Assembly (NCBI GenBank): GCA_029204225.1
Contig: CM055108.1
Coordinates: 20,343,644 to 20,407,643 of the forward strand
Length of the DNA: 64,000 bases
Source: Diphasiastrum complanatum
Lineage: Eukaryota > Streptophyta > Lycopodiopsida > Lycopodiales > Lycopodiaceae
Reading direction: 5' to 3'
A program made the position numbers and the translations under genes. The notes beneath the pieces are model-generated. The model was not told the origin of the DNA and did no database searches. It saw nothing but the letters and a program-made list of their open reading frames with translations. This document shows, in pieces, positions 45,896 through 59,533 of the stretch; the stretch's first letter is position 1, and each line of letters begins with the position of its first letter.

Positions 45896-48887
45896 TAGTA
45901 GCCATGATCAAGAAGGAAAGTATTGATCCTTTGACACCATGCTCGAGCAGATTGCTTCAAGCCATAAAGTGCCATATGGAGTTTACACACATGATTGTGG
46001 TTACCTTTGATAATATAACCTTCGGATTACACCATGTAAATGTCTTCTTTGATAACTACATTGAGATATGCTATCTGTACATCCATTTGGTATTTCCAAA
46101 TATGCTGTAGCAGCAAATGATAATAAAAGTCAAATAGAAGGATGCTTGACTACTGGACTGAAGGTCTCAGTGTAATCGACATTGTATACCTAAGAAAATC
46201 CACTAGCGACAAGTCAGGCTTTTCTTCTGTCATGCTTCCATCTGCTTTGTACTTGACTTTGAAAATCCATTTCCAATCAACGTTAGCAGGTAATTCGACA
46301 ATCATCCATGTCTAGTTCTTGATAAGAGATGAATACTCTTTATCTATAGCTTCTTTCCAAAGATCGGAATCAGGCTGACTGAGTGCCTCTTCGATAGTCT
46401 TCGGCTCCTGAACAAGGTAGGCTGCAAACTCATTGATATACCTGATAGGTGGTCTGCTAGTTCTTGACAATGTTCTGGGGAATAGAGGAAGTTGACCATT
46501 TTCATCATACTATAGTTGTTGAACTGCAACATCATCATCTTTGAATTTGCCACTGATATGTTGTTCGTCGAAAGTAGATGCGCTTGGACTAGCAATGGGG
46601 ATAGTCGACTGAGGAACCTCGAAGTTCAATATGTCAGATGAGTGAGACAAGTCAGCTACATGGGCTTTGTCTTTTCCCTTGAGGTCGATAAACTGACCTT
46701 CCATGAAGATGACATCCCGACTAGTGAGTATCTTCGAGTCGATTGGATCAAACAACTTGTAAGCTTGTCTGAAGTAGTGTAGCCTTCAAATGGTGTTTTG
46801 TCTGAGAGACCTTTAGTAGGACATCTGTTCTGCATATAGGTTGATGTTGAAACAACTTCAACCCAGAAGGACTTCGGAAGTGTCACATGTGATAACATGC
46901 ATTTTGGCAATTCGACTACGGTTCTGTTCTTTCTCTCAACAAGACCATTTGATTGAGGCGAATAGGAGGTAATGTATTTTTTCTCAATGCCATTATTAAG
47001 GCAGTATTCTTTGAGTTCAGTGGAGATATATTCTCCCTCGTTGTCGGATCTTAGTGCTTTGATTCGTTTGCCAGTTTGCTGCATGCTCTTTGAATTGTTT
47101 GAACTTGATGAAAGCTTTTGATTTCTATTAATGAAGTAAACAACTGTTCTTCTGGAAAATTTGTCAACAAAGTTAATGAAATACTTTGCATCTATCAATG
47201 ATGAGGTTTGCATAGGTCCACATATATCTGAATGAACAACATCTAACAGACCTTTTGTTGCATGCCTATGACTCGATCTAAAAGGAATCCTAGTCTATTT
47301 GTTAAGGATGTAGTTGTGGCAGACAAGGAGATTGAATTTACCAGAAGGATAGTCGAGATCAAGTGCTAGGGATTGTTTGGTCATGTTTGAAACAAATGCA
47401 TAATTCAAGTGTCCTAAGCATTGGTGCCATAGTAATGCTTTACTGAAAAGAACAGAGGTTTTCAAGGCTTGACTAGAATTAGAATAATAGTGTGCCAACC
47501 TGAGTATCTGATATATTGAGGATAATAAGTGCGAAGGCTTTAACATTGTTCGATTTCCACTTTGAGTTGTCTGTGTCATCTTTAAGTTTCACTTCGATAC
47601 CTATGACAACATCCCACAACTTGTTGGCGATTAGCAAGGTCTTCATCTTAAATTTCCATAAATGATAATTGCATCCATTCAGCTTGTGTCTATGATAAGA
47701 CCGACTTTACTTTTAGAATTGATATGGAACTTTAGTTTGTCGACGTTAAGAGAGATACCATGCTGTGCTACAATGGAAATTAATTTTTTTGATACCGAAA
47801 CAAATTGATTCAAATTGAAGAATAATTTGATATTGCGAAAGATATCAAGTATAAGAGCTTGCGCACTGATATAGTAGTATTAGGCCTTAAACAATCAATG
47901 CTCTGATACCATTGATGTTGGAAAGAAGTGTGAAAAGATAGGTCGAATAGAATTGAATAAAAAGAATATGAACAACAAGAAAGAAAACTTATCGTGCGCA
48001 GCGAAATATACTATCTTCCTCTTTCTCTATGCATGACTACACCTATCAATTTCGAACAAAACAATAGTGATAAAAATCACGTTTGATCTTATAGTAACTA
48101 ACTTTGAAATAATTAGTACTACAGTGATTACGTAGCCAAACATTAAGCATTGATTATCAGACAAATAATCAGTCATGAAGAATTCCACAAGCATGCAATG
48201 AAAAGATAGTATTGATTTAGTATGAGTACAAGAAGTTGTGGATCAAGGCCGCGTACTCTAAGCTATCTCTGAGCAGCTAAATATAAATCTGAATTAAGCG
48301 CAATGCTGATAATCAGTAAGATCAATAGAAATCTCTAAACAATTGTAAAGAAGTGAGCTAGAATGCTCAAGAGTGTCCAAGCTCACAAGCTTGAGAGAGA
48401 ACGCTAACTATTCAATACTTGATGATTGATCTTCATGCATAAGATGTAGGAATATAAACAACTATTTATACTAAGCAATTAGATCGTCAAATGCGTCATC
48501 CAGTTGGTTGTGATGTGCTGGCATCCATTCAGTTAGAACTTCTCAAAAATTACTTGCTTGATGAATTAATGGAAGTCGGTGGCTTTTGGTCGTAAACAAT
48601 CTGTCTGCATATTTGAATGTAAACTCTCAGTCTGCAAAAAATGCGAACACTGCGAAGGTCTTTGCCAACGTGATTTTCTTAACATTTGAAGGCATCTGAC
48701 ATTTTGCAAAAAAGCCGAAGTGAGAGAAAATCTTGAAAGACAAAAATCTCAAAAATCTCGACACTGTGAGCCGTTTCCGAGTAGTTTTGCAGATTGTGTA
48801 GAAACGCAAAGAATTTTGCAGGTCTAGCTAAAAGTTGGATGAAGATTAATATGTCAATTAGTCGATTAGTAGGAGATTAATCCAACA
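45896..48887 (-). mobile_element. Ty1/copia fossil, family 1, right copy with LTR
   Basis: Mirror of 9,856-12,850: LTR 47,916-48,887, primer site 47,900-47,911 on the minus strand, integrase (47,213-46,656), then RT. It is broken. Confidence 0.9.
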
Positions 48888-49670
48888 CACAGCTCCTTGA
48901 CCACCCAACCCGCAAAGCACTGGTGGTACTTCCTCCCAACACCCTCTCCCCTCTTCCACTTCTAACCCCATTGACACAACTAACTTTCCCTTCATCCAAT
49001 CCCAATTTTTTCGTGATTTCAATGCATTGCTGAATCCAATCCTTCACCACCCCTCTCCCCTGAAACCAATCCACAATAGGAACATACCTTGGCAGCTGAA
49101 GCACCTTCAATAAGGCATAATATCACTTCAAATGAGCCTAGCAAGGACCTGCGGATCTCTCAAGAGTTTGCAAAGAAGTTTCAGCCCAAGGAGCGAGGCG
49201 GATACATTCTTCTGAACCTCGACGACTGCCAAATTATCCATAAAGAAATAATCGAACTCCTTGATCCACAACTAGCATGGTGCCATCAACTGTTTTCACA
49301 AAGGAAAACCTTCATGGCACGGTATGTTGACACACCAATCTATATGCGCATCAATCCCTATTATTATCCAATAGGTCATCGAGAGCAGTTTGCTGACACA
49401 AAGGTTCAAAACAAGATTTATTGGCCCAACCTGACAAGTGTGAATACCGGCAACCCAGATGACGACATGATCACAAATTGTCGCGTCTTCTACTAACAAC
49501 ACCATGGCAATTCCGATCGTGATGTGCGATATTTTGCGGATAACTACGGCCTGGTGGCATCTTTGGCAGAATTGCAAGGCTATTGGGATCAGGGGCTACC
49601 ATCCATTGCCATCGATATCAATCAGCCCTTAAAGATTGAAGTTGACCACATCAACGTAGCATGACTTTAT
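48888..49670 (+). pseudogene. Unidentified coding remnant, right copy
   Basis: A Ser/Thr/Pro-rich lead-in (PSSTSNPIDTTNFPF, then FFRDFNALLNPILHH) passes in another frame into a 135-codon open stretch (49,089-49,496; DLRISQEFAKKFQPKERGGYILLNL, then VDTPIYMRINPYYYPIGHREQFADT) and on to about 49,660 (LKIEVDHINVA). The composition is protein-like, rich in Tyr/Asn/Asp, and the text is conserved on the left arm (minus strand, about 9,640-9,060). At least two frame changes and an in-frame stop break it. A copia LTR lies directly upstream. No family was recognised; it may be a gag-like or a host protein. Confidence 0.4.
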
Positions 49671-49879
49671 TACAGGACATCCCTCACTTCAGCGCTCCAT
49701 GTTGATATGAACAAGCTATGGAAGACCCATTGATTCCTATAGGGTTTGCTATATTACTATACCCCAAGGCCCTTCCTTAACAAATTACGTTGGCAAATGA
49801 TGGAAGGGATAAGCAAGAAAACACACCAACAACAATCTCACCTCCAGGAAGCACAACAAATCCAATGAACAAGCTTCCA

Positions 49880-52730
49880 TTGGTGTGGGACCACCAATCC
49901 AATAAGTGTGGACCTTACTTGTCACTGATCTATTGGCTAGGAACAAATTGCAATGAACAGGATTAAATTGATCTGACAGCAAACACAATGATCATAGAAA
50001 TCAGTAAAAAGTACAAAAGCAAGAATGAGACTTATTTTCTCCAAAAAGCACTTGGCAGTTCCTCTTAAGTACCTCAATGTTCTTTTTGCTGCCTTCCAAT
50101 GTTCTTCCCCTGGATTCACTAAAAACTGGTTGAGTTTTGTGACTGCTACTGCAATGTTAGGTCTCGCGCATATCATGGCATACATCAAGCTCCCAATCAA
50201 TCCTCTGTATGGTCTTCTCATCATGTATTCCCTCCCTTGATCATTACTGGGACACATTTCTGTGTTGAGTTTTACATTTGGGTCCAAGGGTACCCCCACA
50301 GATATACATTCATCCATTTTAAATTTATTGATTATTGATTGAATGTAAATACTTGGATTTGCCTAAGTAACCCCCTTTTCCCTATCCCTCGTGAATTGGA
50401 TTCCCAAGCAATAATGTAAGGGCCCTAGATTCTTCATTTCAAATACATTCTTCAACCCATTTTTGAATTCGTTTAGGTCTTCCTTCTTGTTGCAAACTAT
50501 GACAAGATCATCTACATATAAAGCAACAACCAAGAATAGTCCATCTTCAATCTTAACATACAGGCCAGTGTCGGTCTAGTATCTTACTAGTCCATTCTTT
50601 ATCAAAAAGCTGTCTATCTTCTGATACCACATTCGGGATGATTGTTTTAAACCATATAGCATCTTCTTCAGTGCACATACCTTCTTGCTGCCATCTGTGA
50701 ATTCTACGGGTTGTTCCAGGAATACGTCCTCCTCCAGCTCCCCATGTAAGGACGCAATTTTTACATCCATCCGTTCGATTTCCATATCATGAATAGTGGC
50801 CCACACTATCAATATTCTAAGAGAGCTCAACTTTACCATTGGTGCAAACGTTTCCATATATTCTATCCCTTCAACTTGACTGTATCCCTTTGCGACCAAT
50901 CTCGCCTTGGACCTCTCAACTAACCCATCTGTTTGATATTTCACTTTGAATACGCATTTACATCCCACTATCTTTCTTCCTGGTGGTAGGTCAACTAGCT
51001 CCCAAGCTTTATTCTACATAATCGATTCCAGTTCTTCTTTCATTACTTTGTTCCATGAGTTCCTCTCCAAACTGCCCTGTGCTTCCTCATAGCTACTTGG
51101 TTCTTGTATTCCCCTTTCTTCTGCATCTGTGAAGAACATCATTTCATCAAACCTTTCAAGTAAGCTTCGCCCATCCCTGGTTTCTTCTGTTGCGTGCTCG
51201 CCCTGTGAGACTTCATGATCCTCTACATCGCATTCTTGATCATACTATTGGTCCTCATCTTCTAGGGCCCCACTTCCTAGGTCTATCTATTTCTCGTTTC
51301 TTACCCTACTTCCGTGCATTCATCCCCTTCTTTGAAAATCACATCTCTTGACAGAGTGACTTTATGAGGGATTGGATTATATACCATGAACGTACATTGC
51401 CAAATATGGTGATGCAACATTTCTCTAGAACTTGATTCGCACGTTATATTTGATCGTTGGTTTCATAATGATATGAAATACTAAATAATGGTTTAGTACA
51501 AAGATTGAAATAAAGAAGTCCAAAAGTTACTAGTAAACTTAGGATCTCAATTAGTAATAATGTTTTTTGGAAAAGCATGAATACAAAAACTATGTTGTGA
51601 GAAAATACTAGCAACATCATATTGTATGGCTTTCTTCTTATAGGGTATAGAACATGCCATTTTAGAAAAAAAAAAAAGGGCAACAACAACAAGAATTTGA
51701 GTATTATGATAGTCAAATTCTTACTCTGATCTATCTGCGGCAGTTCATGACCCAAGGACCACCATTACTACAATCGAGACTTCATGCCCATTTACTATAT
51801 GATCAGCCCAAAGATTGACGTGTAATAGAGTAATTGCAATGTGTTTATATATAGAATTAGATGTTTATTTCAGAATTGGTCAAGATAGATGTACCAATCT
51901 ATCTGATTAGAAGTATCGCACCATTGAAACTCTTGCTGCCTTTGCCTAGCACTATCGTTCAATTCTAAATTAATCTTTTGGGCTTTTATAATAATAAGAA
52001 GATTGTTTTACAATAATCTTATGTACATTTGTGCATCTTTGATATACTCTTTGTTCTTCTAATCAGTGTATATCTTGTGAATGATTCTTGGTGTTTCTAC
52101 TTTTGATTGTGAATCAAATGCTCGTTATCTCCTTGTGTGTCTTATCGACTGAGTCGAAAAAGCATAATCATGGCTATCCTTGACGCCTTCGAATTGTGTA
52201 TTGTCATAGCTTAGTTAATAAGCAGAATTAGTGCAGTATATAATATTATCATTCCCTCAGAGATGGATAGAGTATAAACAATGGAGTTAATTGGGCTTTT
52301 TATGTTTTGAGTAAAATGAACCTGGTTATCCACAAATATTCGAGTGAGCAGGTAACCAATACTATGTTAGTGTTAAATTTCAAATTCACATAGTGAAATA
52401 ATACCGAGCTTTGAAGAAATCTTAGTGACATACCCAAACCTTTTAGAGACATCAAGTGCTCAAAAGTTTTGACCTAAATCGACAATTCTACTTACAGATA
52501 ACAGATTTGTAGAGAGTTTAGGTACATACAAAACATTTGATAGTAGTTTGAATTGATCATGCTAGAACATCAATCTTATAGTGCCTTCACCTTCGATAGA
52601 GTGTGTACTATCATCGCCAAGATGAACAATTTTTTTGTACTGTAAGGTGTATAGGAGTGAAAATGCTCACAATGATTGGTCATATGTTGACTAGCTCTAG
52701 AATCCAGAAACTGCGGATCAAACTGGTGCG
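49880..52730 (-). mobile_element. Ty1/copia fossil, family 2, right copy
   Basis: Minus strand: protease segment (about 52,720-52,400), reverse transcriptase (50,968-50,576; [34 protein letters not shown]) and RNase H approach (50,317-49,937; GLIGSLMYAMICARPNIAVAV). RT is better preserved than in the left arm. It is broken. Confidence 0.8.
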
Positions 52731-53742
52731 ACCCTTTGGCTTTCCACGAGGTCAATGGTTACATTTGGGCTGATTCAAAGAGCTACTTCAAGCTAAGTGA
52801 GAGGTGCATTGCGGAGTACTCAATCTTTGCCTACCTTAAAGAGCCAAGATGGAAAAGTATCAAGATCAGGCTTGGACAAGGAGAGAAATCAAGGTGCAGA
52901 AGCAACAAGGCACGGAGTGGACCATAAAGTGGGCAATCAAACGATAAATCCTTCGGCTCAGGGAGCCTTGATACCTGTGCGGAACTGAACAAATCTGGAG
53001 CTCAGGGAGCTCAACACAAAGTGCATCAAGGACAAATCAGGAGCTCAAAGGAGTTCCACAGTCGAAAGTCAGAAGCGACAGGGGCGAACATTTCAAAGAA
53101 AGGCCTCTGTCACCAGTTAATAAGGTTCTCGGGTTTTACGAAAGCGATATCAAATCTACGCTTTTCCCAGACAAAGATATATTTTCAAGTTATGTAATTT
53201 TTCAGTACAAAGAGCTGAGCCTCCGACTTGTGGTGTGCCAGCTTCAATGTTAATAAAAAGTGGCCAGTAAATTGAGTACTGTGCCAAGTAGCTTAAATGT
53301 ATAGTTATTTTAATTGGGAGACACCTTTACTTTAATCTGACATCTGATGAGGACATCAGATTTTATAAAGGTGGGGTGGATGTTGTAAAGCTACCTTTAC
53401 AAGCTTTACTTCCGGCGCCGTCGGCGCCAACAATGTCCCCGGCGCCAGCAACGCCCCTGCTGCTCCCGGCGCCAATGGCGCCAGCGCCGCTCCCGGCGCC
53501 ACTGTGACCAGTATCCAGCCGGCGCGCCAAGTTCCTATGGCTGAAAATCTTTGATCGGTTCTAGCGAAGTCCAGAGAGCTCAGATCGATGTGCAATCACC
53601 TCAGACGATCTAGGCATGATTAAAGGAAGCCTGGGGATCAATAAAATCTAGAGAGAGAAAATGACTTTCTAGAAAGAGAAAATCCTAGAGAGAGAAAAAC
53701 GTGCTTTACCAGCTTGGGTAGAGTGCTTGGTATGAGGGGGGG
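52731..53742 (+). mobile_element. Internal region next to the candidate LTR, right copy (fossil)
   Basis: Mirror of 4,986-6,010. It includes the frame ending SLRLVVCQLQC (about 53,020-53,250) and the Pro/Ala-rich frame over the GGCGCC cluster (53,400-53,540), followed by repeated CTAGAGAGAGAAAA blocks (53,648-53,698) and a purine tract at the LTR start. Confidence 0.3.
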
Positions 53743-54017
53743 TGCCGAATCACACCAATACTATAGGGGAGTGCGGGTTGCGACTCAGGGCGAGCTCCAA
53801 CCAAGTCTCAACCTCCCTTGCTGGAATGTTGTCATGGCTCTCGCCTTGGCATGCTAGCGCCCCGGAGACTAGGGTCGGTCACGCACTTGAAATGTAACCT
53901 TCTCAGATTTATCAATAAAGTGGGATTTTCCTCAAACTGACTCTGATTACCTTCTGGGTTTCAGTGTTCGGTAAAAGCGCCAGTTGTAAGGCCGCTTTCA
54001 AAATTTTTAACTTGGCA
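53743..54017 (+). mobile_element. Candidate short LTR, right copy (fossil)
   Basis: Mirror of 4,712-4,985, with TGCC...GGCA ends, AATAAAG inside (about 53,915) and GAGGGGGGG just upstream. Confidence 0.4.
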
Positions 54018-54640
54018 CATAGCTGAGGGTCGTATCCCGGGACGCCAGCGGTATGCCGTCGGGACCATTCGGTCCGTGGCGCCAGCGGTATGCTGTCGGG
54101 ACCATTTGGTCCAAGACCTGGTTGTTTCCATATATGTCGCGGCTTGTGGTTCTGAGTGTTCCTTGCATGAACGTGAATGGGTTAACCTCTTGGGGAACGG
54201 GCTCTAACCTGTTGGCTGAGTTGGATGGCTTGCTTGGGTGGATGTTACCTGTTTATGGCTGTCCAGTCTGGCGTGGCGCCAGGTTGGCTTCCAGCACTCG
54301 TGACGAAGCTTTCAGTTGGTTAAGTCTGATGTAAGTCAGATCGCTTACTTGGAATGGATGTTACTCGTTTGTAACGAAGCAAAGAGTTGGTTAAGTTTGA
54401 TGTATGTCGGGCGACTAGCTTGGAGGGAAGTCACCCACGTCGGGACCCCTGATCTGGCATGGCGCCAGGTTGGATCTCAATGTTGGTTTTCGGAACTTCA
54501 AGTTGGTTAAGTCTGATCGTTGTTGGCGAGTTGGCTGGTTGTATGTCAAGCGGATTTGGATGGCAAGAGTTGAAGGCTGGGAAGCTAAGTCGTGGTTCCC
54601 GGCTCCCTTTGGGATGCCTGCGCTACAGATTTAGTCCAAC
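54018..54640. repeat. Degenerate tandem repeats, right copy
   Basis: Mirror of 4,101-4,711. AGTTGGTTAAGT occurs near 54,313, 54,387 and 54,501; a 42-base unit is duplicated at about 54,042-54,112. Confidence 0.55.
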
Positions 54641-54790
54641 AAAATGAGTTGAATCTGAAGCACTGTGAGTCGTTTTCGAGTAGTTTTGCAGACTGTGTAA
54701 AAACACGATGAATTCTGTAGGTGTAGATAAAAGTTGGATGAAGATTAATATGTCAATTAGTCGATTAGTAGGAGAATAATCCAACACACA
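54640..54790 (-). mobile_element. Copia LTR fragment, right copy (fossil)
   Basis: Mirror of 3,942-4,100; LTR start only. Confidence 0.7.
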
Positions 54791-54817
54791 GCTCCTCCAA
54801 CAACCAACCCGCAAACC

Positions 54818-54966
54818 TATGTTAAAAATATGAATAGGCTTTTTACCTATAAGTAATTAAACTTGTAGGTTTTGAAAACCTACCCAAAAAAATTTATTAG
54901 GTGAATTTCGTTTTTTGTAGGCTTTTTAACATGGATTATAGGTTTTTGGCAAGCATTGTTTCCTAC
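54818..54966 (-). mobile_element. hAT-end fragment, right copy
   Basis: Mirror of 3,765-3,912, ending at GGCAAGCATTG; only the left-end portion of the hAT is present. Confidence 0.7.
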
Positions 54967-56338
54967 ATAGGAAAAACGTGAAATTCCCTAGTTTCACACG
55001 ATTTTTAGAAATGAATTTGGATGCCTTATAAGCCCCTTCTAACTAGGAAAATGTATTTCCTAGTTATGAAATGTATGTGGATCAATTTCATCTAGGGAAA
55101 CCTTTAGTTCCCTAGATACATTGCTACCATTTGTAACTAGGAAAACGTTTTCCTAGATACATTGATACCATTTGTAACCATCAACAAAAATCTCTTGCTA
55201 TAAAATGTTCATGGATCAATTTTGTTAGGAAAACTTTTCAAAGAAAATCAATTTTCCTACTGTTTTTATTAGAAGAGTTTGAAGTTGTTTTGTTATTTTT
55301 TTTTTGAGGAAAATTTTGGGTTTTGGATCATTTCGGATCAAAACTATTTTGCTTTCTATTTTATTTTCTAGGTCTTTTTTAGTTTAAGTGCATTTGGAAT
55401 AACCATCTATCATAGTATAAAACCGACAAAATCCAACCTAGCCAAAAATCAAATAGCATTCAACAACTCCCATCACTCATAAGAGAGATAGTTGTTCTAT
55501 TCATGCGTGCTTTTTCTCAAGTAGTCCACCCATTGCAGTTTTAGAGTGACATGTGGTGTCTGCAATCACCAAGAGGTTGTGCAGGTCCTAGACCGAGCTT
55601 TAGAGCTAGCGCAATTCTTATAGCTAAGTGGCAAGCTCTTCCGCATGTTGGAGATCAATCGAAGCGTGTTGAACATGCCAATTAAACTCATCCACAAGTG
55701 AGAGCTTAGCTAGATTCATCAAGAAATTTAATGGCACTTACCACTCGACGACGTCCCATGCATTCATGCGACATAGGATGCCACCAACTAGGGGTAAAAA
55801 AAGTGACACCATCATTTGAAACATGGAGTAAGACATCAACCAATCCTAAAAGAGTATTTCATAGCTCTATTATATAAAATTGCCCTTAGATCATTTGACC
55901 TATGGTTCTTCACGACATTGTTCTTTTAGGATGTGATGGAATGACTCTACCTTGAAGCTTGCACACATATTTACCTACTTTGATCGGCTCTTGAAGCTCC
56001 TATACATTCATGTTAAGCTCTTTTGATGTGATCAAGGACATGTAAAAGAGAGAAAAAATGAGATTCAAGATCAAAGTGGATGGAGACACCAAAGAATGGC
56101 TTCCACTGTAAATTTGACATTCAAACATATATAAATTACATAGATGAGGATGCGCGATAGGATACATACAATCCATGAGCTATCATATTGCTGTACTTTT
56201 CTAGAAATTTGTACGGTTTCTTTATAAATTATATGCAAAAGTTTGAAGTAGGAATAGAAGCCTTGAAAGTGCAAGTGAGGCTTAACTGCCTTTTGGACTG
56301 GCAGAGCTGCATACATGCATTGGGGGAGGCAGCAGGAG
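54967..56338. other. Non-coding AT-rich stretch, right copy
   Basis: Mirror of 2,377-3,764. Nothing coding is supported. Confidence 0.5.
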
Positions 56339-56961
56339 CTACATCTCTTCGTAGGCTAGTAGCTGGCAATTGGAGCCGACTTCTATGTCCACAGAATCTA
56401 GTCCATTCAGGTTTTGGTCCAGAATCTTGTAGTTGCCTTCTCTGTAGACATACCAATCAACGTGGCTGGAGCCGAAGCTCCAGCTCTGGTCATCAACTTC
56501 AAAGCAGCCATTATGGACTTGTTTATTGGGCAGCTTTACTCCCTGTAGCTGTTTCACGAAGACACGAGTGTGAGGGGGAATGTCGTAGATTTTGAGTAGA
56601 TTTTGATGGGATTATCCCAGGCTCCCACAGGGTAAGGCGCTTTCCCGTAGCAGTGACAGGAGTCGTCGTTACAGGTGATGAAGCTACCATCACGCAGTTT
56701 ACCAGTTCCCTCCATGTGCACTGCACTCCAATATTGGCTGGACACTTTGGCAATCACTTGGCCACTGGTGCACTCCTTGATGGACACATCCGATCCGGAG
56801 GGGTAATCTGTCTCAACAGCAATCCAGTAATAAGTGAGCTTGACAATCCTGGCATCTATATTCGGAACTGCTACATAGGCAATATAGAAGAGTACTGCCA
56901 CAAGTGTGACGAGCCTGGAGTGGAAGTTGGGGTTGATAGAATAGCGATCGAGCTGCTGCAT
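56339..56961 (-). pseudogene. Secreted 3D-domain / double-psi beta-barrel protein, right copy, broken
   Basis: Start MQQLDRYSINPNFHSRLVTLVAVLFYIAYVAV gives a clear signal peptide. The frame stays open through CNDDSCHCYGKAPYPVGAWDNPIKIYS, a Cys-rich stretch that the left copy cannot read in frame. A 7-base shortfall near 56,590 relative to the left arm then changes frame before the 3D motif block (CFEVDDQSW, GSSHVDWYV), which is still present at 56,470-56,520. Each arm therefore preserves a different half. In form it matches secreted 3D-like proteins I recall from early-diverging fungi (ending with DDQGWGF and a conserved Asp/His near HIDFFV). The TATA box is at about 57,096-57,105. Confidence 0.7.
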
Positions 56962-57539
56962 GATGTTGAAAGTTTCTAATCTCTCCTATCGCCTTTTGAA
57001 AGGGTGCGTCTTTTTTCATACAGACACACCTACACAGTCTCTCTCTGCCTGCGCAGGTCCGCTTTTTGAAGTAGCAACTTATAGTGGCTTCATTTAATTT
57101 ATACTTTGCAGGAAGGCGGAGTAAGCCCATCCTTTTGTGCATCTCATATCTCGTATCTTCGTATTTCTCATGATGAATCATAGATATGGTGAGAGAGGGA
57201 GAGAGCGAGAGATATGTTTGTAAAGATTTTTTGTTCTTCGCTCCCAAGTGGCAGAAGAGCCTGCACAACCACTCTTTTAACCCACGCTCAGTGAGTGACA
57301 CTAGTGCGTCTCACCTCAGAATAATTAATAATCATTCACAAAACGATGAGCCATGGAAGCTTTTGCCTTCCTTGATTGGGAGAGAACTGATGTATGCCAT
57401 TTGCCAAACGCTGATTTGTCTTTCACATGAAAGGCAAAGTCAGTCCATTGAAGTTGATTAGGATATTTTTCATTTGCTCAATGGAAAGAAGCACTTTTCA
57501 CATGTTTCAATCTACATGGAATTCAATCATGAAGCCTCT

Positions 57540-58655
57540 AGGTATTAACCAAAGTCTTTTGTGCACATAGAATTACTACACTATGGCCTAGTACTTAGTA
57601 AAAGCCTTAATCACTATTTAGCTTGTAGTTATTGCTAAGCTTAAAACATTTGCTAGCCTTGAAGGGAGCTAAGAGATTACACTAACAAGTACATACTTTC
57701 TAAAAATATAATGTTTTGATATAATAAAACAAAAAACATGTAAATAAAAAATGCAAAATTATAACTTTCAAAGTATCTCATATTTAAGTCTTCTAAACCA
57801 CCTAGTATGACAATTATCCTTTCTCATTGTACTCCGATCTCCAAAGCCAAAGGCAACGATACAACCCTCATCCCTTAAAGGACCTAAATTAACTATAAGG
57901 AAATCTTTGGTTGTTAATTGAACAAAAAAGTAAGCAACAATGAGCTCCACATGAAAAATCAATCAGAGGAACAACAAAAACTAACACCCAAAGAGAAATA
58001 GTAAATAATGATTGTGGCTAACTAGGCAATAAATCAATAAAACATGCCACAATGAAAAGCCTATGAAAAGGAGGCAAGAGGAGGCCCGAGCACCTTCCCT
58101 CAAGCTATTCACCTTCCAAAGGGAACACAAAGAAATAAGAAGATTGCCTCAACACCCTCTGTTTCTCCTTCGCCCACCTCTTCCCATGGCATTGTTGCCC
58201 CCTCGCTTGGTTGTGAACCTCCTTCGACCCTTGTTGCATTGCCTTCTCAACCCCCTGAACGGGTTCCTTGCCATGCTTGTGGTCGTTTCTTCTCTCCTAG
58301 AGGAGGTCTTGCCCGTCACCAGCGTTCTTGTCATGCGCTGGTTCAGTCGTCTCAAGATCGCCCTCCTCTTTCTGCACCCATTCGCCCTCTGCTTCAGCTT
58401 GGTCTTGGATTTCTTCCCTTGACGTCCTCGGAGCTTTTCACTTGGGCTTCCCTCGTCCAAGGCTCTACTTTCATATTCCCCTCGCTCTCCGTCATGAAAC
58501 TCAAGCTGCTATGCGCCTTCCGCTTGATCGCTTGGCTATTGAATGATTTCTATATGATCATTGTGTTTGCTGTCAGATCATTTTAATGCTGTTCATTATA
58601 ATGTTTTGATATAATAAGACAAAAAAACATGTAAATAAAAACTGCAAATTTATGA
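57540..58655. repeat. Dispersed repeat cluster at outer end of right arm
   Basis: Mirror of 80-1,200. The stretch 57,708-57,960 recurs as two separated pieces, 58,598-58,663 and 63,105-63,320, which are the halves split by the hAT insertion. 58,150-58,600 holds the zinc-finger-like scrap. Confidence 0.75.
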
Positions 58656-58663
58656 CTTTGAAA
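58656..58663 (+). repeat. Left target-site duplication of the hAT
   Basis: CTTTGAAA, repeated exactly at 63,105-63,112. Confidence 0.9.
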
Positions 58664-58929
58664 CAGTGCTCGCCAAAAACCTATAATCCATGTTAAAAAG
58701 CCTACAAAAAACAAAATTCACCTAAGAAATTTTTTTGGGTAGTTTTTCAAAACCTACAAGTTTAATTACTTATATGTAAAAAGCCTATTCATATTTTTAA
58801 CATAGGTTTTTGGCTTTAAAAATTTTAAAAATTTAAAAAAAAAAAGTTTTTAGCCTATCAATTTCAAGATATATAGGTTTTTAATTTTAGTCTACCAGTG
58901 ACCACCTTAGGAGTCAAGAGTCAGGACTT

Positions 58930-59230
58930 AGCATTGTCGAACATTGAAATTTGAAGCAATGACTCCGAATGAGCATGGTCACGAGTCTCGAGTCGCGAGT
59001 CAGTGGCCACTGGCGACTCACGAGTCTAAATTCCAACTCATGGCCATTGGCGAGTCAGTCATGGCCCATGGCCCATGGCCCGTAACTTGTGATTCATGAA
59101 TCATAATTTCATGAATCTTGATTCAATGTTCATGAATCCTGCAGCCTGCTTATGATTATATTAAATTTATGTATTAAAATTTAACTTTTAAGTTAGCAAA
59201 TTGCAATGACTCATGAGTCATGAGCATTAA
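58930..59230. repeat. Subterminal palindromic motif array of the hAT
   Basis: Many variants of GA(C/T)TCA(C/T)GA(A/G)TC and of ATGGCCCATGG are packed in 300 bases. hAT transposases are known to bind short subterminal repeats, so these are candidate binding sites. Confidence 0.6.
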
Positions 59231-59375
59231 ATAGCTCTCACCACTTCCAACGACACTTGCCACTTGGCAATGGCCAATCAATGCCCGCCCTGCCACTTGT
59301 TCCCCCCCCGTGCGAATTTTCTCTACAGTGGTTTACTGAGTACTCTCTTGGCCTTCGCTCTCTAGGTTCGTGCGC

Positions 59376-59533
<158 letters not shown>

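Larger units (their letters stand above)
43153..58734. repeat. Right arm of large inverted repeat
   Basis: Reverse complement of 1-15,580 with small differences throughout. Its inner end carries a tandem 29-base duplication (43,153-43,181 and 43,182-43,210, GCTCTACTTTCATATT...) absent from the left arm. Its outer end runs into the hAT element, whose end is also at the left window edge. Confidence 0.95.
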
